64,000 nucleotides of DNA, taken from CAZBWP01 sp964630265 (GTDB taxonomy: Bacteria; Pseudomonadota; Alphaproteobacteria; Rhodospirillales; Defluviicoccaceae). The stretch is from assembly GCA_964630265.1 (NCBI GenBank), contig CAZVRW010000009.1, forward strand, positions 9,385 to 73,384, given 5' to 3'. The position numbers and the translations under genes are program-made. Shown here one piece after another: positions 54,503 to 62,902 of the stretch; the first letter of the stretch is position 1, and each line of letters opens with the position of its first letter. A model generated the notes under the pieces. The model was not told where the DNA came from. It searched no databases and saw only the letters and a list, made by a program, of their open reading frames with translations.

Positions 54503-55654
54503 ATGGAATTTGACGTCCTGGTTGTCGGCGCCGGTATCGCCGGCGCCGCCGCCGCCTACGCGCTGTTGGAAGTGGAGCCCGGACTGCGACTGGTTGTCGT
54601 CGAACGGGAAGAGGCTCCCGGTTACCATGCCACCGGCCGATCGGCTGCATTCTTCGTCGAAACCTATGGCGGCCCCGTCGTCCGCGCCCTCACCCGCGGC
54701 AGCCGCGGGTTTCTCGAGTCTCCACCGCAGGGCTTCAGCGACCAACCCCTGCTGACCCCGCGCGGTGCGCTGCACGTCGCCCGTGCGGACCAGCGCGAGG
54801 CCGCCGAAGCGCTTTACGAGCAGTGCCGACAACTCACGCCGGATATTGCGATGTTGGATGCCGGCCGGGTTCGCGAGATGCAACCGGCGCTGCGGCCGGG
54901 CTATGCCGTATGCGGGGTCTTGGAACCTGACGCCCGCGATATCGACGTGCATGCCGTGCACCAGGGCTATCTGCACGGGATGCGGGCCCGTGGCGGCCAA
55001 CTGATGACGAATGCCGATGTGCTGGCGCTGCAGCGGAGCCACGGCGGCTGGTGGGTCGAAACCCGGGCCGGCCCGATCACGGCGACGACGGTCATTGACG
55101 CCGCCGGTGCCTGGGCGGACGCGGTGGCGGGCCTCGCTGGTCTACCGCCCCTGGGACTGCAGCCAATGCGGCGAACGGCACTGACGTTCGATCCCCCGGG
55201 CGATATGGCGTTCCGCGGTTGGCCGGTGACCCTCGACGCTTGGGAGGACTTCTATTTTCGGCCCGAGGCCGGCCGCATCCTGCTGTCGCCGGCCGACGAA
55301 ACACCAACGCCACCCTGCGACGTACAGCCGGAGGATCTCGACGTTGCCCTTGCCGTCGACCGCCTGGAGCGGGCGACAGTTCTGACGGTCGAGCGCATCA
55401 CCCACAAGTGGGCGGGGCTGCGCTCGTTCTATCCCGATCGCACTCCGGTGGTCGGCATGGACCCGCGGGCGCCAGGGTTCGTCTGGCTCGCTGGCCAGGG
55501 CGGCTACGGCATCATGACGTCGCCAGCCATGGGTCGTATCGCCGCGGCGCTCGTGCTGGGCCGGCCGATCCCCGCCGATCTCGCCGATCTCGGTCTGACC
55601 GCCGAAACGTTGGCGCCCGACCGGTTGCTGGCAACGGCGTCGCCGATCGGCTGA
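54503..55654 (+). CDS. FAD-dependent oxidoreductase (DAO family)
   Basis: A 383-residue flavoprotein. DVLVVGAGIAGAAAAYALLE is the dinucleotide-binding motif, YHATGRSAAFFVETYGG the second FAD contact, TVIDAAGAWADAVAGLAG the third, and FVWLAGQGGYGIMTSPAMG the C-terminal end. It belongs to the D-amino-acid-oxidase/glycine-oxidase group of small-molecule amine oxidoreductases; the substrate is unclear. No respiratory partner lies beside it. It is divergent from the ROK kinase, with ~200 bp between starts. Confidence 0.85.
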   Translation: MEFDVLVVGAGIAGAAAAYALLEVEPGLRLVVVEREEAPGYHATGRSAAFFVETYGGPVVRALTRGSRGFLESPPQGFSDQPLLTPRGALHVARADQREAAEALYEQCRQLTPDIAMLDAGRVREMQPALRPGYAVCGVLEPDARDIDVHAVHQGYLHGMRARGGQLMTNADVLALQRSHGGWWVETRAGPITATTVIDAAGAWADAVAGLAGLPPLGLQPMRRTALTFDPPGDMAFRGWPVTLDAWEDFYFRPEAGRILLSPADETPTPPCDVQPEDLDVALAVDRLERATVLTVERITHKWAGLRSFYPDRTPVVGMDPRAPGFVWLAGQGGYGIMTSPAMGRIAAALVLGRPIPADLADLGLTAETLAPDRLLATASPIG

Positions 55655-55775
55655 CGCGCCGGTTGCGGAAACGGTTGCACTGTGGTCAAGATCCGGCGCT
55701 CCTTCCGCTGTGGAGCGACCGGACGCTGCACGCTCAGACCATACGGCGCGGCACCGTGAGAGAGGAAAGAAGACG

Positions 55776-56213
55776 ATGGGACTGCTGAACTTCGTAAAAT
55801 CCGCCGGTAAGATGCTCGGCATCGGCAAGGATGCACCGCCGTCCGCCGACGAGTTAAAGCAAGAAGTTGCCGGGCACGGCTTGGCAGCCGAGGGTCTCGA
55901 TGTCGCCGTCGAAGGCGACACGGTGAAGGTCTCCGGCACCGCCCCGACCCAGGAAATGAAGGAAAAAATCCTGTTGGCTCTCGGCAATGTCGCCGGGATC
56001 GCCAAGGTCGCCGAAGAGATCGAGGCCCCGGCCGGCGAGCCGGAAGCCACCTTTCACACCGTGGCGAAGGGGGACACCCTCTCGGCCATCGCCAAGACGT
56101 ACTACGGCGACGCGAACGCCTACATGGCGATCTTCGAAGCCAACAAGCCGATGCTCGACCACCCGGATAAGATTTACCCGGGTCAAGTCCTCCGCATTCC
56201 GCCGAAAAGCTGA
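55776..56213 (+). CDS. BON-LysM domain protein (Kbp/YgaU-like)
   Basis: A 145-residue protein of the YgaU/Kbp type. Residues ~20-85 form a BON domain (LAAEGLDVAVEGDTVKVSG) and ~94-143 a LysM domain (FHTVAKGDTLSAIAKTYYGD and IYPGQVLRIP). E. coli Kbp is a cytosolic potassium-binding protein made under salt stress; length and domain order agree. No signal peptide. A GAGGAAAG site precedes the ATG. Confidence 0.9.
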   Translation: MGLLNFVKSAGKMLGIGKDAPPSADELKQEVAGHGLAAEGLDVAVEGDTVKVSGTAPTQEMKEKILLALGNVAGIAKVAEEIEAPAGEPEATFHTVAKGDTLSAIAKTYYGDANAYMAIFEANKPMLDHPDKIYPGQVLRIPPKS

Positions 56214-56256
56214 ATCGCCACGATCGGATCGCAATCGGCATCCCGATGCGGTCCGA

Positions 56257-56484
56257 TCAGGCCTTCTTGCGGATGACCAGGACGAAGTCGTCGCCGTCGC
56301 TGCGGCTGTCTACCATCGTATGCCCCGTGGTCTCGCAGAAGCTCCCGAAATCGTTCGGGGCCGCGGCGTCGGTGGCCAGCACGGTGAGTGTGGCGCCGGG
56401 CGCCAAAGTCTTCAGGACCTTGTTGGCCCGCAGCACCGGCAGCGGGCAACGCAGGCCACGCACATCAAGGGTTTCTTCGGACAT
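56257..56484 (-). CDS. tusA: TusA-family sulfur-carrier protein
   Basis: A 75-residue TusA/SirA-like protein. The sulfur-bearing Cys is in LDVRGLRCPLPVLRANKVL, the family signature. It accepts persulfide sulfur and passes it on for tRNA thiolation, molybdenum cofactor or sulfur oxidation. It is divergent from an ArsR-family sulfide-type regulator 220 bp away, which suggests a role in reactive sulfur handling. Confidence 0.92.
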   Translation of the reverse strand: MSEETLDVRGLRCPLPVLRANKVLKTLAPGATLTVLATDAAAPNDFGSFCETTGHTMVDSRSDGDDFVLVIRKKA

Positions 56485-56703
56485 GGCACACCCGTTCCGT
56501 CGCCAAACGCGCGTTTCGCGAGGGATAAAACGCACGCCAATATTTCACACCTGCGGATATCAGCTTTTCCGCAATCAACGCTGGCACCGCCGCTGAAATT
56601 CCCATATCGTATCTGGGCGTCAAAATGACATGGACTTTGAATTCCATGCTTGATGGCCGCGCAGATCGGGAGATCGCGAACGGCGAGTCGGGGGCATCGT
56701 GAC

Positions 56704-57066
56704 ATGACGATACAGGCAGCCGACCTGGAAGCATTTCGGGACAGTGCGCGTCGCGCCAGCACCTTGCTCAAGTCCATGGGCAATGCGCACCGTCTGATGA
56801 TCCTGTGCCAACTCGTGGAGGGCGAGAAGTGCGTGAGCGAGCTGGAGCGCCTCGTCGGCCTCAGCCAGTCGGCCCTGTCCCAACACCTCGCCCGTCTGCG
56901 CCGCGACAACCTAGTGACGACGCGGCGGTCGGCGCAAACCATTTTCTATTCCCTTGTCGGTCCCGAGGCGCGGTCGGTGATCGCGACCCTGTACGACCTG
57001 TATTGCACCAACTCGAAGCCGGCGGCCTATGCGCTGGCGCTCGAGGACCGGGCCGAAGCGGGCTGA
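56704..57066 (+). CDS. ArsR-family regulator, SqrR/BigR-like
   Basis: A 120-residue winged-helix repressor. The recognition region is SELERLVGLSQSALSQHLAR. Cys at LMILCQLVEGEKC (~30 and ~38) and a third in LYDLYC near the end match the two redox cysteines of persulfide-sensing SqrR/BigR repressors, which form a tetrasulfide bridge on sulfide exposure. It likely governs divergent tusA. It does not carry an arsenic-type CVC metal site. Confidence 0.82.
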   Translation: MTIQAADLEAFRDSARRASTLLKSMGNAHRLMILCQLVEGEKCVSELERLVGLSQSALSQHLARLRRDNLVTTRRSAQTIFYSLVGPEARSVIATLYDLYCTNSKPAAYALALEDRAEAG

Positions 57067-57165
57067 CCGCCACGGACGCCGAGATGGCATGATCCGCGTG
57101 GGCGACGGGTCGACCGGCCGCATCATGCGCTGCGGTCCCTCTCAATCACTTGGTCCCGAACCGAC

Positions 57166-58563
57166 ATGACTACCCCCTTCTCGCCGTCATCGCACCCGAA
57201 TTCCCAGGCCGCGCGCGACGTGGCGTTCTGCGTCCACCCCTACACCCATCTCCGCCGGCACCAGGACGCCGGGCCGCTGATCATCACGCGCGGAGACGGC
57301 GTTCACGTCTTCGATGCCGACGGCAAGGCCTACATCGAAGGGCTGGCCGGGCTGTGGTGCACGGCGCTCGGCTGGTCGGAGGAGCGACTGGTCGACGCGG
57401 CGACCCGGGCGCTCCGAGAGTTGCCCTTCTATCACGCGTTCGGCGGCAAGTCGGCGCCCACCACCATCGACCTGGCCGAGCGGCTGATCGGCCTCGCCCC
57501 GGTACCCATGTCGAAAGTGCTGTTCGCCAACTCGGGATCCGAGGCGAATGACACGGCGATCAAGCTGATCTGGTACTACAACAACGCCCTGGGACGCCCC
57601 GCAAAGAAAAAGATCATTGCCCGGCAGCGCGGCTATCATGGCGTCACCGTTGCGTCGGCGAGTCTCACCGGCCTGCCCCTCTGCCACCGCGATTTCGATC
57701 TTCCCATCGATCGAGTGCTGCACACCGATTGCCCACACTACTGGCGGGGCGCCGAGCCCGGCGAAAGCGAAGAGGCCTATGCGACGCGCCTCGCCGACCG
57801 GCTGGAGGCGCTGATTCTTGCCGAAGGCCCGGAGACGGTGGCTGCTCTGTTTGCCGAGCCGGTGATGGGTGCGGGCGGGGTGATCCTGCCGCCGGCGGGC
57901 TATTTCGCCAAGATCCAGGCGGTGCTGAAACGGTACGACGTGCTGCTCGTCGCCGACGAAGTGATCTGCGGCTTCGGCCGCACTGGCGCCATGTGGGGGA
58001 CGCAAACGTTCGGCCTCGTGCCCGACATTCTCACCTGCGCGAAGGCGCTCTCATCGGGTTACCTGCCGATTTCGGCGGTGCTGATCTCCGAGCCGATCTG
58101 GCAGGCGATGGTGACAGAGAGCGACAAGGTCGGCGTGTTCGCCCACGGGGTCACATACGCGGGCCACCCCGTCGCCGCCGCCGTCGCCCTGGAAGCCTTG
58201 AAGATCTACGAAGAACGCGACATCGTCGCGCATGTCCGCAGCGTCGCGCCGGCGTTCCAGGCGGGGTTGCGACGGTTTGCCGATCACCCGCTGGTCGGTG
58301 AGGTGCGCGCGATCGGTTTGATCGGTGCGGTCGAGTTGGTACGCAATAAAGCAACCAAAGCGCCATTCGACCCGGCGGCCGGCGTGGGCGCGGCGGTCGC
58401 CAAGGCTGCCGAAGCCCACGGCTTGATCACCCGCTCGCTGACCGGCGATGTGCTCGCGCTCTGTCCGCCGTTGATCATCGAAGCCGCCACCATCGAGGAG
58501 ATGCTGGCCCGGTTCGGGCGGGCGCTCGACGATGGGCTGGAGCAGATCCGCGCCACCGCCTGA
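57166..58563 (+). CDS. class III (omega) aminotransferase
   Basis: A 465-residue fold-type I PLP enzyme. YIEGLAGLWCTALGWSEERL, FANSGSEANDTAIKL, YHGVTVASASLTG, VADEVICGFGRTG and the PLP lysine in DILTCAKALSSGYLPISA are the class III motifs. Sequence fits the omega-amino acid:pyruvate or putrescine/GABA-type transaminases; the exact amine is not determined. hemA follows 116 bp later on the same strand. Confidence 0.92.
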   Translation: MTTPFSPSSHPNSQAARDVAFCVHPYTHLRRHQDAGPLIITRGDGVHVFDADGKAYIEGLAGLWCTALGWSEERLVDAATRALRELPFYHAFGGKSAPTTIDLAERLIGLAPVPMSKVLFANSGSEANDTAIKLIWYYNNALGRPAKKKIIARQRGYHGVTVASASLTGLPLCHRDFDLPIDRVLHTDCPHYWRGAEPGESEEAYATRLADRLEALILAEGPETVAALFAEPVMGAGGVILPPAGYFAKIQAVLKRYDVLLVADEVICGFGRTGAMWGTQTFGLVPDILTCAKALSSGYLPISAVLISEPIWQAMVTESDKVGVFAHGVTYAGHPVAAAVALEALKIYEERDIVAHVRSVAPAFQAGLRRFADHPLVGEVRAIGLIGAVELVRNKATKAPFDPAAGVGAAVAKAAEAHGLITRSLTGDVLALCPPLIIEAATIEEMLARFGRALDDGLEQIRATA

Positions 58564-58679
58564 CAGGCCACCGAAATCGGCGATCACGTGCCCGCGTGGG
58601 CTTTTGACGGATTCGTACGTGGCATTTGCATGACGAAAGCGCCATAAAGAGTCGAAGGAAACGCAGAATCGACACGGGC

Positions 58680-59891
58680 ATGAATTACGAACAGTTCTTC
58701 CGCGACCGGATCGCCGCGCTCAAGCGGGAGGGACGGTACCGGGTGTTTGCCGACCTTGAACGCGAAGCCGGGCGCTTCCCCAAGGCACGCTGCCACCTCG
58801 ATGGAAAGGTTCGCGAGATCACCGTCTGGTGCTCCAACGACTACCTCGGCATGGGCCAGCACCCGAATATCCTGCGCGCCATGCACGCGGCGATCGACGG
58901 CTGCGGAGCCGGGGCCGGCGGCACGCGCAACATCTCGGGCACCAACCACAACCATGTGCTGCTCGAGCGGGAACTGGCATCGCTCCATGAGACGGAAGCC
59001 GCGTTGATTTTCGGCTCGGGCTGGGTGGCCAACATGACGACGCTGAGCACGCTCGGCCGCATGCTGCCCAACTGCCTCGTTCTCAGCGACGCCAAGAACC
59101 ACAACTCGATGATCGAAGGCATCGTCCATTCGAAGGCCGAAAAGCGTGTTTTCCGGCACAACGATGCCGACGATTTGGACCGGATCCTCGGCGAGTATGA
59201 TCCGGCCCGGCCCAAGGTGGTGGCCTTCGAGTCGGTCTATTCGATGGACGGCGATATCGCGCCGATCCGGGAGATCTGTGACGTCGCCGAACACCATGGC
59301 GCCATGACCTTTCTCGACGAGGTACATGCCGTCGGCCTCTATGGCCGGCACGGTGCGGGCGTCGCCGAACGCGACGGGCAAATGCATCGGATCACGGTGA
59401 TCCAGGGAACGCTGGCGAAGGCGTTCGGCGTGGTCGGCGGCTATATCGCCGGAACCGCCGCCATGTGCGATTTCGTTCGGTCCTATGGCACCGGGTTCAT
59501 CTTCTCCACCGCGATGCCGCCCGCCGTCGCCGCCGGCGCGCTCGCCAGCGTCCGCTGGCTGCGGGAGCACAACGAGGTACGCGAGCGACACCAGGAGCGG
59601 GCGGCGACCCTCAAGCGGCGGTTCGCCGAAGCCGGTTTGCCCGTCATGGCCAGCGCCTCCCACATCGTCCCTGTACTCGTCGGCGATCCGGTCTTGTGCA
59701 AGGCGGCGTGTGACGAGTTGATGAGCCGGCATTATATTTACGTGCAGCCGATCAATTATCCGACCGTCGAGCGGGGCACCGAACGCCTGCGGTTCACGCC
59801 GACGCCGCTGCATTCCGACGCCGACATGGACAGTCTCGTCGATGCCATGCGGGACGTTTGGCGGCGCCTCGAGCTCAAGGTGGCGGCCTGA
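58680..59891 (+). CDS. hemA: 5-aminolevulinate synthase (C4 pathway)
   Basis: A 403-residue alpha-oxoamine synthase. WCSNDYLGMGQHPNIL, GAGAGGTRNISGTNH, FLDEVHAVGLYG and the PLP lysine in GTLAKAFGVVGGYIAG identify it as ALAS, which condenses glycine and succinyl-CoA, the Alphaproteobacteria-specific route to heme and chlorophylls. The start at 58680 (MNYEQFF) is the family start. The upstream interval has only a poor -35/-10 match. Confidence 0.96.
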   Translation: MNYEQFFRDRIAALKREGRYRVFADLEREAGRFPKARCHLDGKVREITVWCSNDYLGMGQHPNILRAMHAAIDGCGAGAGGTRNISGTNHNHVLLERELASLHETEAALIFGSGWVANMTTLSTLGRMLPNCLVLSDAKNHNSMIEGIVHSKAEKRVFRHNDADDLDRILGEYDPARPKVVAFESVYSMDGDIAPIREICDVAEHHGAMTFLDEVHAVGLYGRHGAGVAERDGQMHRITVIQGTLAKAFGVVGGYIAGTAAMCDFVRSYGTGFIFSTAMPPAVAAGALASVRWLREHNEVRERHQERAATLKRRFAEAGLPVMASASHIVPVLVGDPVLCKAACDELMSRHYIYVQPINYPTVERGTERLRFTPTPLHSDADMDSLVDAMRDVWRRLELKVAA

Positions 59892-59999
59892 TCCCTGCCG
59901 CGATAGGCATCTACGGCGACGGTCGGCGATCCATTCACCCTCTCGACACGTTTCATCGGCTAATGGCATAGTGTGGCTAGGAGCCGGAGGACGCAGGGG

Positions 60000-60569
60000 A
60001 TGTTCGCGGATCAGACGCTCACGCCGAAGGAAGCGATCCGCCTCACCGCGTTGGGTACGCTTGCTCTGGGGCCGATGTCCTACGGCACACTAGCCGAAGC
60101 GATCCGTCATTTTGTCAGCCGCGTGATCGGACCGTCCCAGGAAATCATGGGACATTCCATCGAATTGCTGAAATACGAAGGGCTGGTCGAGACGATCGAC
60201 GGCACCGGGGATGCCGCCATTCTTGGACTGACGGAGGTCGGTCGGCACGAGCTTTTTACGCTATTGACCGCCAATCTCCGCGCCGCCGACACTTCGCTGA
60301 ATAAACTGGTCGTGGCGCTGAAGTTCCGTTTTTTGCACCTGCTCGAATGCGAAGACCGTCGAGCCCAGGTGGATCTTCTCGTCGACGTATGCGAACAGCA
60401 GTTGGCGCGCCTGGATGACTTGCGACAGCACCATGCGGTCGATGCGGGCTTTCTGGTTGCTTGGCTGGACCACGACATCGAGCAACTGGAACATCGCCTC
60501 GCTTGGCTCCTCGATCTGCGCGACCGGATCGACTCCCAAATCGACGTCAGCGCGCCGGGACAGGCGTGA
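60000..60569 (+). CDS. hypothetical winged-helix-like (PadR-like) regulator
   Basis: A 189-residue cytosolic protein. The N-terminal ~85 residues look like a winged helix: KEAIRLTALGTLALGPMSYG, SIELLKYEGLVETIDGTG and LGLTEVGRHELFTLL. The remaining half is helical (LDDLRQHHAVDAGFLVAWLD, IEQLEHRLAWLLDLRDRIDS), as in the PadR C-terminal dimer arm. Likely a transcription factor; its target is unknown. GGAGG sits nine bases before the ATG. Confidence 0.65.
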   Translation: MFADQTLTPKEAIRLTALGTLALGPMSYGTLAEAIRHFVSRVIGPSQEIMGHSIELLKYEGLVETIDGTGDAAILGLTEVGRHELFTLLTANLRAADTSLNKLVVALKFRFLHLLECEDRRAQVDLLVDVCEQQLARLDDLRQHHAVDAGFLVAWLDHDIEQLEHRLAWLLDLRDRIDSQIDVSAPGQA

Positions 60570-60618
60570 CCGGCCGAGCACTTAAGGCCCTAGGATCCGG
60601 CAAGCCACGGCCCGAGCG

Positions 60619-60795
60619 TTGGACGTCCTGACCCTGTTTTCCATCGTCGTCTTTTCGCTTTCGTGGCTGTGTTACGCCAGGACGCCGGCGGAAGAACCAC
60701 TGGTCAAGCTGTTCTTCGCATTCATGTTGGGAATGAGCGCCTTGATCGGCTTTCTTGGGATAGCGCTCCGCTACCTCAACCAACTCAACCAATAG
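60619..60795 (+). CDS. 58-residue two-helix membrane protein
   Basis: A short frame from TTG at 60619 encodes a hydrophobic helix (VLTLFSIVVFSLSWLCYA), a short charged turn (RTPAEEPLVK) and a second helix (LFFAFMLGMSALIGFLGIAL), ending LNQLNQ. The pattern of a helical hairpin with a charged loop and clean ends is unlikely by chance. No good ribosome site was seen. It follows the winged-helix gene by 49 bp on the same strand and may be cotranscribed. Function unknown. Confidence 0.5.
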   Translation: MDVLTLFSIVVFSLSWLCYARTPAEEPLVKLFFAFMLGMSALIGFLGIALRYLNQLNQ

Positions 60796-60831
60796 CCGGC
60801 CACGCCGACAATGCGTGCAAGGCGTGTCCCC

Positions 60832-61521
60832 TCAGCGCATCGCGCCGCGGCCGGTGCCCGCAATCGGACGGCGGGCGAGAATCCAGCCCGCGGCCTGCTT
60901 GGCCAGCCGCACCGGACCGGCAAGGGCATCCACCGGCGCCTGGAGCGTTTTCTGGATTTTCGGCACGCGCATGACGTCGTCGATCCGGCGCGCGACGAAC
61001 TGCCATGTTTCGATGGCCCCCTCCGACTCGTCGTCCAACCAATACAGGATGGCGGCCACGTAGACAGGCAGCAGGATCGCCCGCCTCGTGTAATAGCTGA
61101 CATCGGCGGACCGATCTCCGGCCGCATACCAGATCGCGTTGACGGTGCGCGCCAGATTGCGCGCGGCGGTGCCGGCGTTCGTCGGCAGGACCAGGTGCGC
61201 GATCGTTCGCCGGACGCTTTCCTTGTGCGGCGCATAGACGGAGATGCGGAGCCGAATAGCTGTCGCCAGGCGATCGCCGAGTTGGATCCCCGCGAGGTCG
61301 AGCGCCGACATGTCTTCTCGCAGACGCCGATCGCCGTAGTCCGACCAGTGCCGGATGATCTCGGGAATGCCGCCGGGAAACGCGCGGAACGCCATGGCGT
61401 CCGGGAAGCCCGCGTCCCGGACACCATCCTTGAGCACGCGCTCGGTCCAGCCGTCGAATGCGACGTTTGGCAGGATGGCGAGCAGGATTTCGTCGCGGAT
61501 GCGCGTGTCATCGTCCATCAA
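60832..61521 (-). CDS. coq9: COQ9-family ubiquinone biosynthesis protein
   Basis: A 229-residue protein of the COQ9/RpsU-divergent TetR-like family. ILLAILPNVAFDGWTERVL at the N-terminus and LARTVNAIWYAAGDRSADVS with YYTRRAILLPVYVAAILYWL near the end are the signature. COQ9 binds lipid and quinone intermediates and supports COQ7 hydroxylation. The presence of rquA 10 kb away adds to a quinone theme. Confidence 0.9.
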   Translation of the reverse strand: MMDDDTRIRDEILLAILPNVAFDGWTERVLKDGVRDAGFPDAMAFRAFPGGIPEIIRHWSDYGDRRLREDMSALDLAGIQLGDRLATAIRLRISVYAPHKESVRRTIAHLVLPTNAGTAARNLARTVNAIWYAAGDRSADVSYYTRRAILLPVYVAAILYWLDDESEGAIETWQFVARRIDDVMRVPKIQKTLQAPVDALAGPVRLAKQAAGWILARRPIAGTGRGAMR

Positions 61522-61678
61522 TTGCCACCTTTCTCAAGCACGGTTCGCTCAGCTTGATATGATCATCGCCAACTGCGCTTCAGCCCGCTGGTTTCCCGCG
61601 CACGGCACCCGACCGCCGCAGTCTCGTCGATCGGACGATGTGCCAGTCGGCCGCGGTCGGCGTCCCGCCCGCTTTTGC

Positions 61679-62260
61679 TCAACCGGCCGCCTTGGCCTCC
61701 GCTGGCGACGTCGCGGCGCGTTCGCCGGCCCGCGCCACTTCCTCGACGAAGCCGAAGCGCGTCAGATCGGGAAGCCGCATGGGGTACAGGACGCCATCCA
61801 GATGATCGCATTCGTGTTGCACCACACGGGCATGAAATCCCGTGGCTTCGCGGGACTGGGTTTCGCCGGTCGGCGCCTGCCAGCGGTAGCGGATGTGCCG
61901 GGCGCGAGGCACCATGCCGGTGAGGCCGGGGATCGACAGGCAGCTCTCCCAATCCAAAATTGGTGCCGCATCCAGCATCTCGATCTCGGGATTGAACATC
62001 ACGGTCAGCGGTACCGCGCCGCTGGGGGACCCCGCCGGCGCGTCTGGATCGTCGGCGCGGCTCTCCGGCACGCGAAAGACGACGATTCGGACCGAGGCGT
62101 GCACCTGTGGCGCCGCCAGCCCGACCCCGGGCGCATCGATCATGGTGTCGATCATGTCGGCCACCAGCGCCGAGAGGCCCGGATCGCTTGGATCGGTCAC
62201 CGGGGCGGCGCGGCGACGCAAAACAGGATGCCCCATACGGGCAATTTTCAGGATAGCCAT
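61679..62260 (-). CDS. def: peptide deformylase
   Basis: A 193-residue metalloenzyme. The three motifs are GVGLAAPQV (~residue 46), ESCLSIPG (consensus EGCLS; Cys is the metal ligand) and QHECDHLDG, whose two His and Glu complete the site. It removes formyl from nascent proteins. The Gly-to-Ser change in the second motif suggests a type III-like or secondary deformylase. It is divergent from rpsU, 121 bp between starts. Confidence 0.92.
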   Translation of the reverse strand: MAILKIARMGHPVLRRRAAPVTDPSDPGLSALVADMIDTMIDAPGVGLAAPQVHASVRIVVFRVPESRADDPDAPAGSPSGAVPLTVMFNPEIEMLDAAPILDWESCLSIPGLTGMVPRARHIRYRWQAPTGETQSREATGFHARVVQHECDHLDGVLYPMRLPDLTRFGFVEEVARAGERAATSPAEAKAAG

Positions 62261-62381
62261 GGCTGCATGCTACGGTTCAGCACGATGTTGGGTGCGAGAC
62301 TTTCCTTTCGCGTTGCGACTGTGCTATCAACGCGGCTCATTGATTGGTTTTACCCGGTTGGAACAAGGAGCGCAAATCCCC

Positions 62382-62585
62382 GTGCACGTGATCGTTCGCG
62401 ACAACAATGTCGATCAAGCCCTCAAGGCGCTGAAGAAAAAGATGCAGCGCGAGGGCATTTTTCGTGAAATGAAGCGCCGTCGCTCGTACGAGAAACCCTC
62501 GGAAAAGCGGGCGCGCGAAAAGGCTGAAGCCGTTCGTCGGGCACGCAAGCTCGAACGAAAGCGCCTCGAACGCGAAGGCTTCTGA
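62382..62585 (+). CDS. rpsU: 30S ribosomal protein S21
   Basis: A 67-residue very basic protein: VIVRDNNVDQALKALKKKMQ, then REGIFREMKRRRSYEKPSEK, and a run of Lys/Arg helix to the end. It matches bacterial S21 in sequence and length. The GTG at 62382 is preceded by AAGGAG 11 bases upstream; GTG at 62388 is an alternative. The ~320-bp stretch from its stop to the next frame includes a 100-N gap, and I see nothing else in it. Confidence 0.94.
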   Translation: MHVIVRDNNVDQALKALKKKMQREGIFREMKRRRSYEKPSEKRAREKAEAVRRARKLERKRLEREGF

Positions 62586-62802
62586 ACATCTCTCCAGCAA
62601 CCATCCTCCCGCATCCTTGGTGGAACGATCGGCGTACGCCACGAAGATGCCACCGCAGTGTCGGACCGGGCACGGCGAGGTTCGCCGAGGCGTTGTTGGT
62701 GTTGACGATCGACGCCCTCGCGTCGAGACGGTATCAGTGCGTCCGTCTCTGCCGATGCTGTTCTGTATGACGGATGGGTGGTCGAGCGCGTCCCCTTCCA
62801 GG

Positions 62803-62902
62803 NNNNNNNNNNNNNNNNNNNNNNNNNNNNNNNNNNNNNNNNNNNNNNNNNNNNNNNNNNNNNNNNNNNNNNNNNNNNNNNNNNNNNNNNNNNNNNNNNN
62901 NN
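62803..62902. other. assembly gap of 100 Ns
   Basis: A run of exactly 100 N, a placeholder of unknown true length. It removes the 5' end of the PEP-CTERM-like gene. Any frame continuity across it is not meaningful. Confidence 0.95.

Noticed and set aside
62617..62802. Upstream extension of the PEP-CTERM-like protein across the gap
   Set aside because: The frame continues only because 100 Ns were read through. The segment before the gap shows no signal peptide, and the gap length is unknown.
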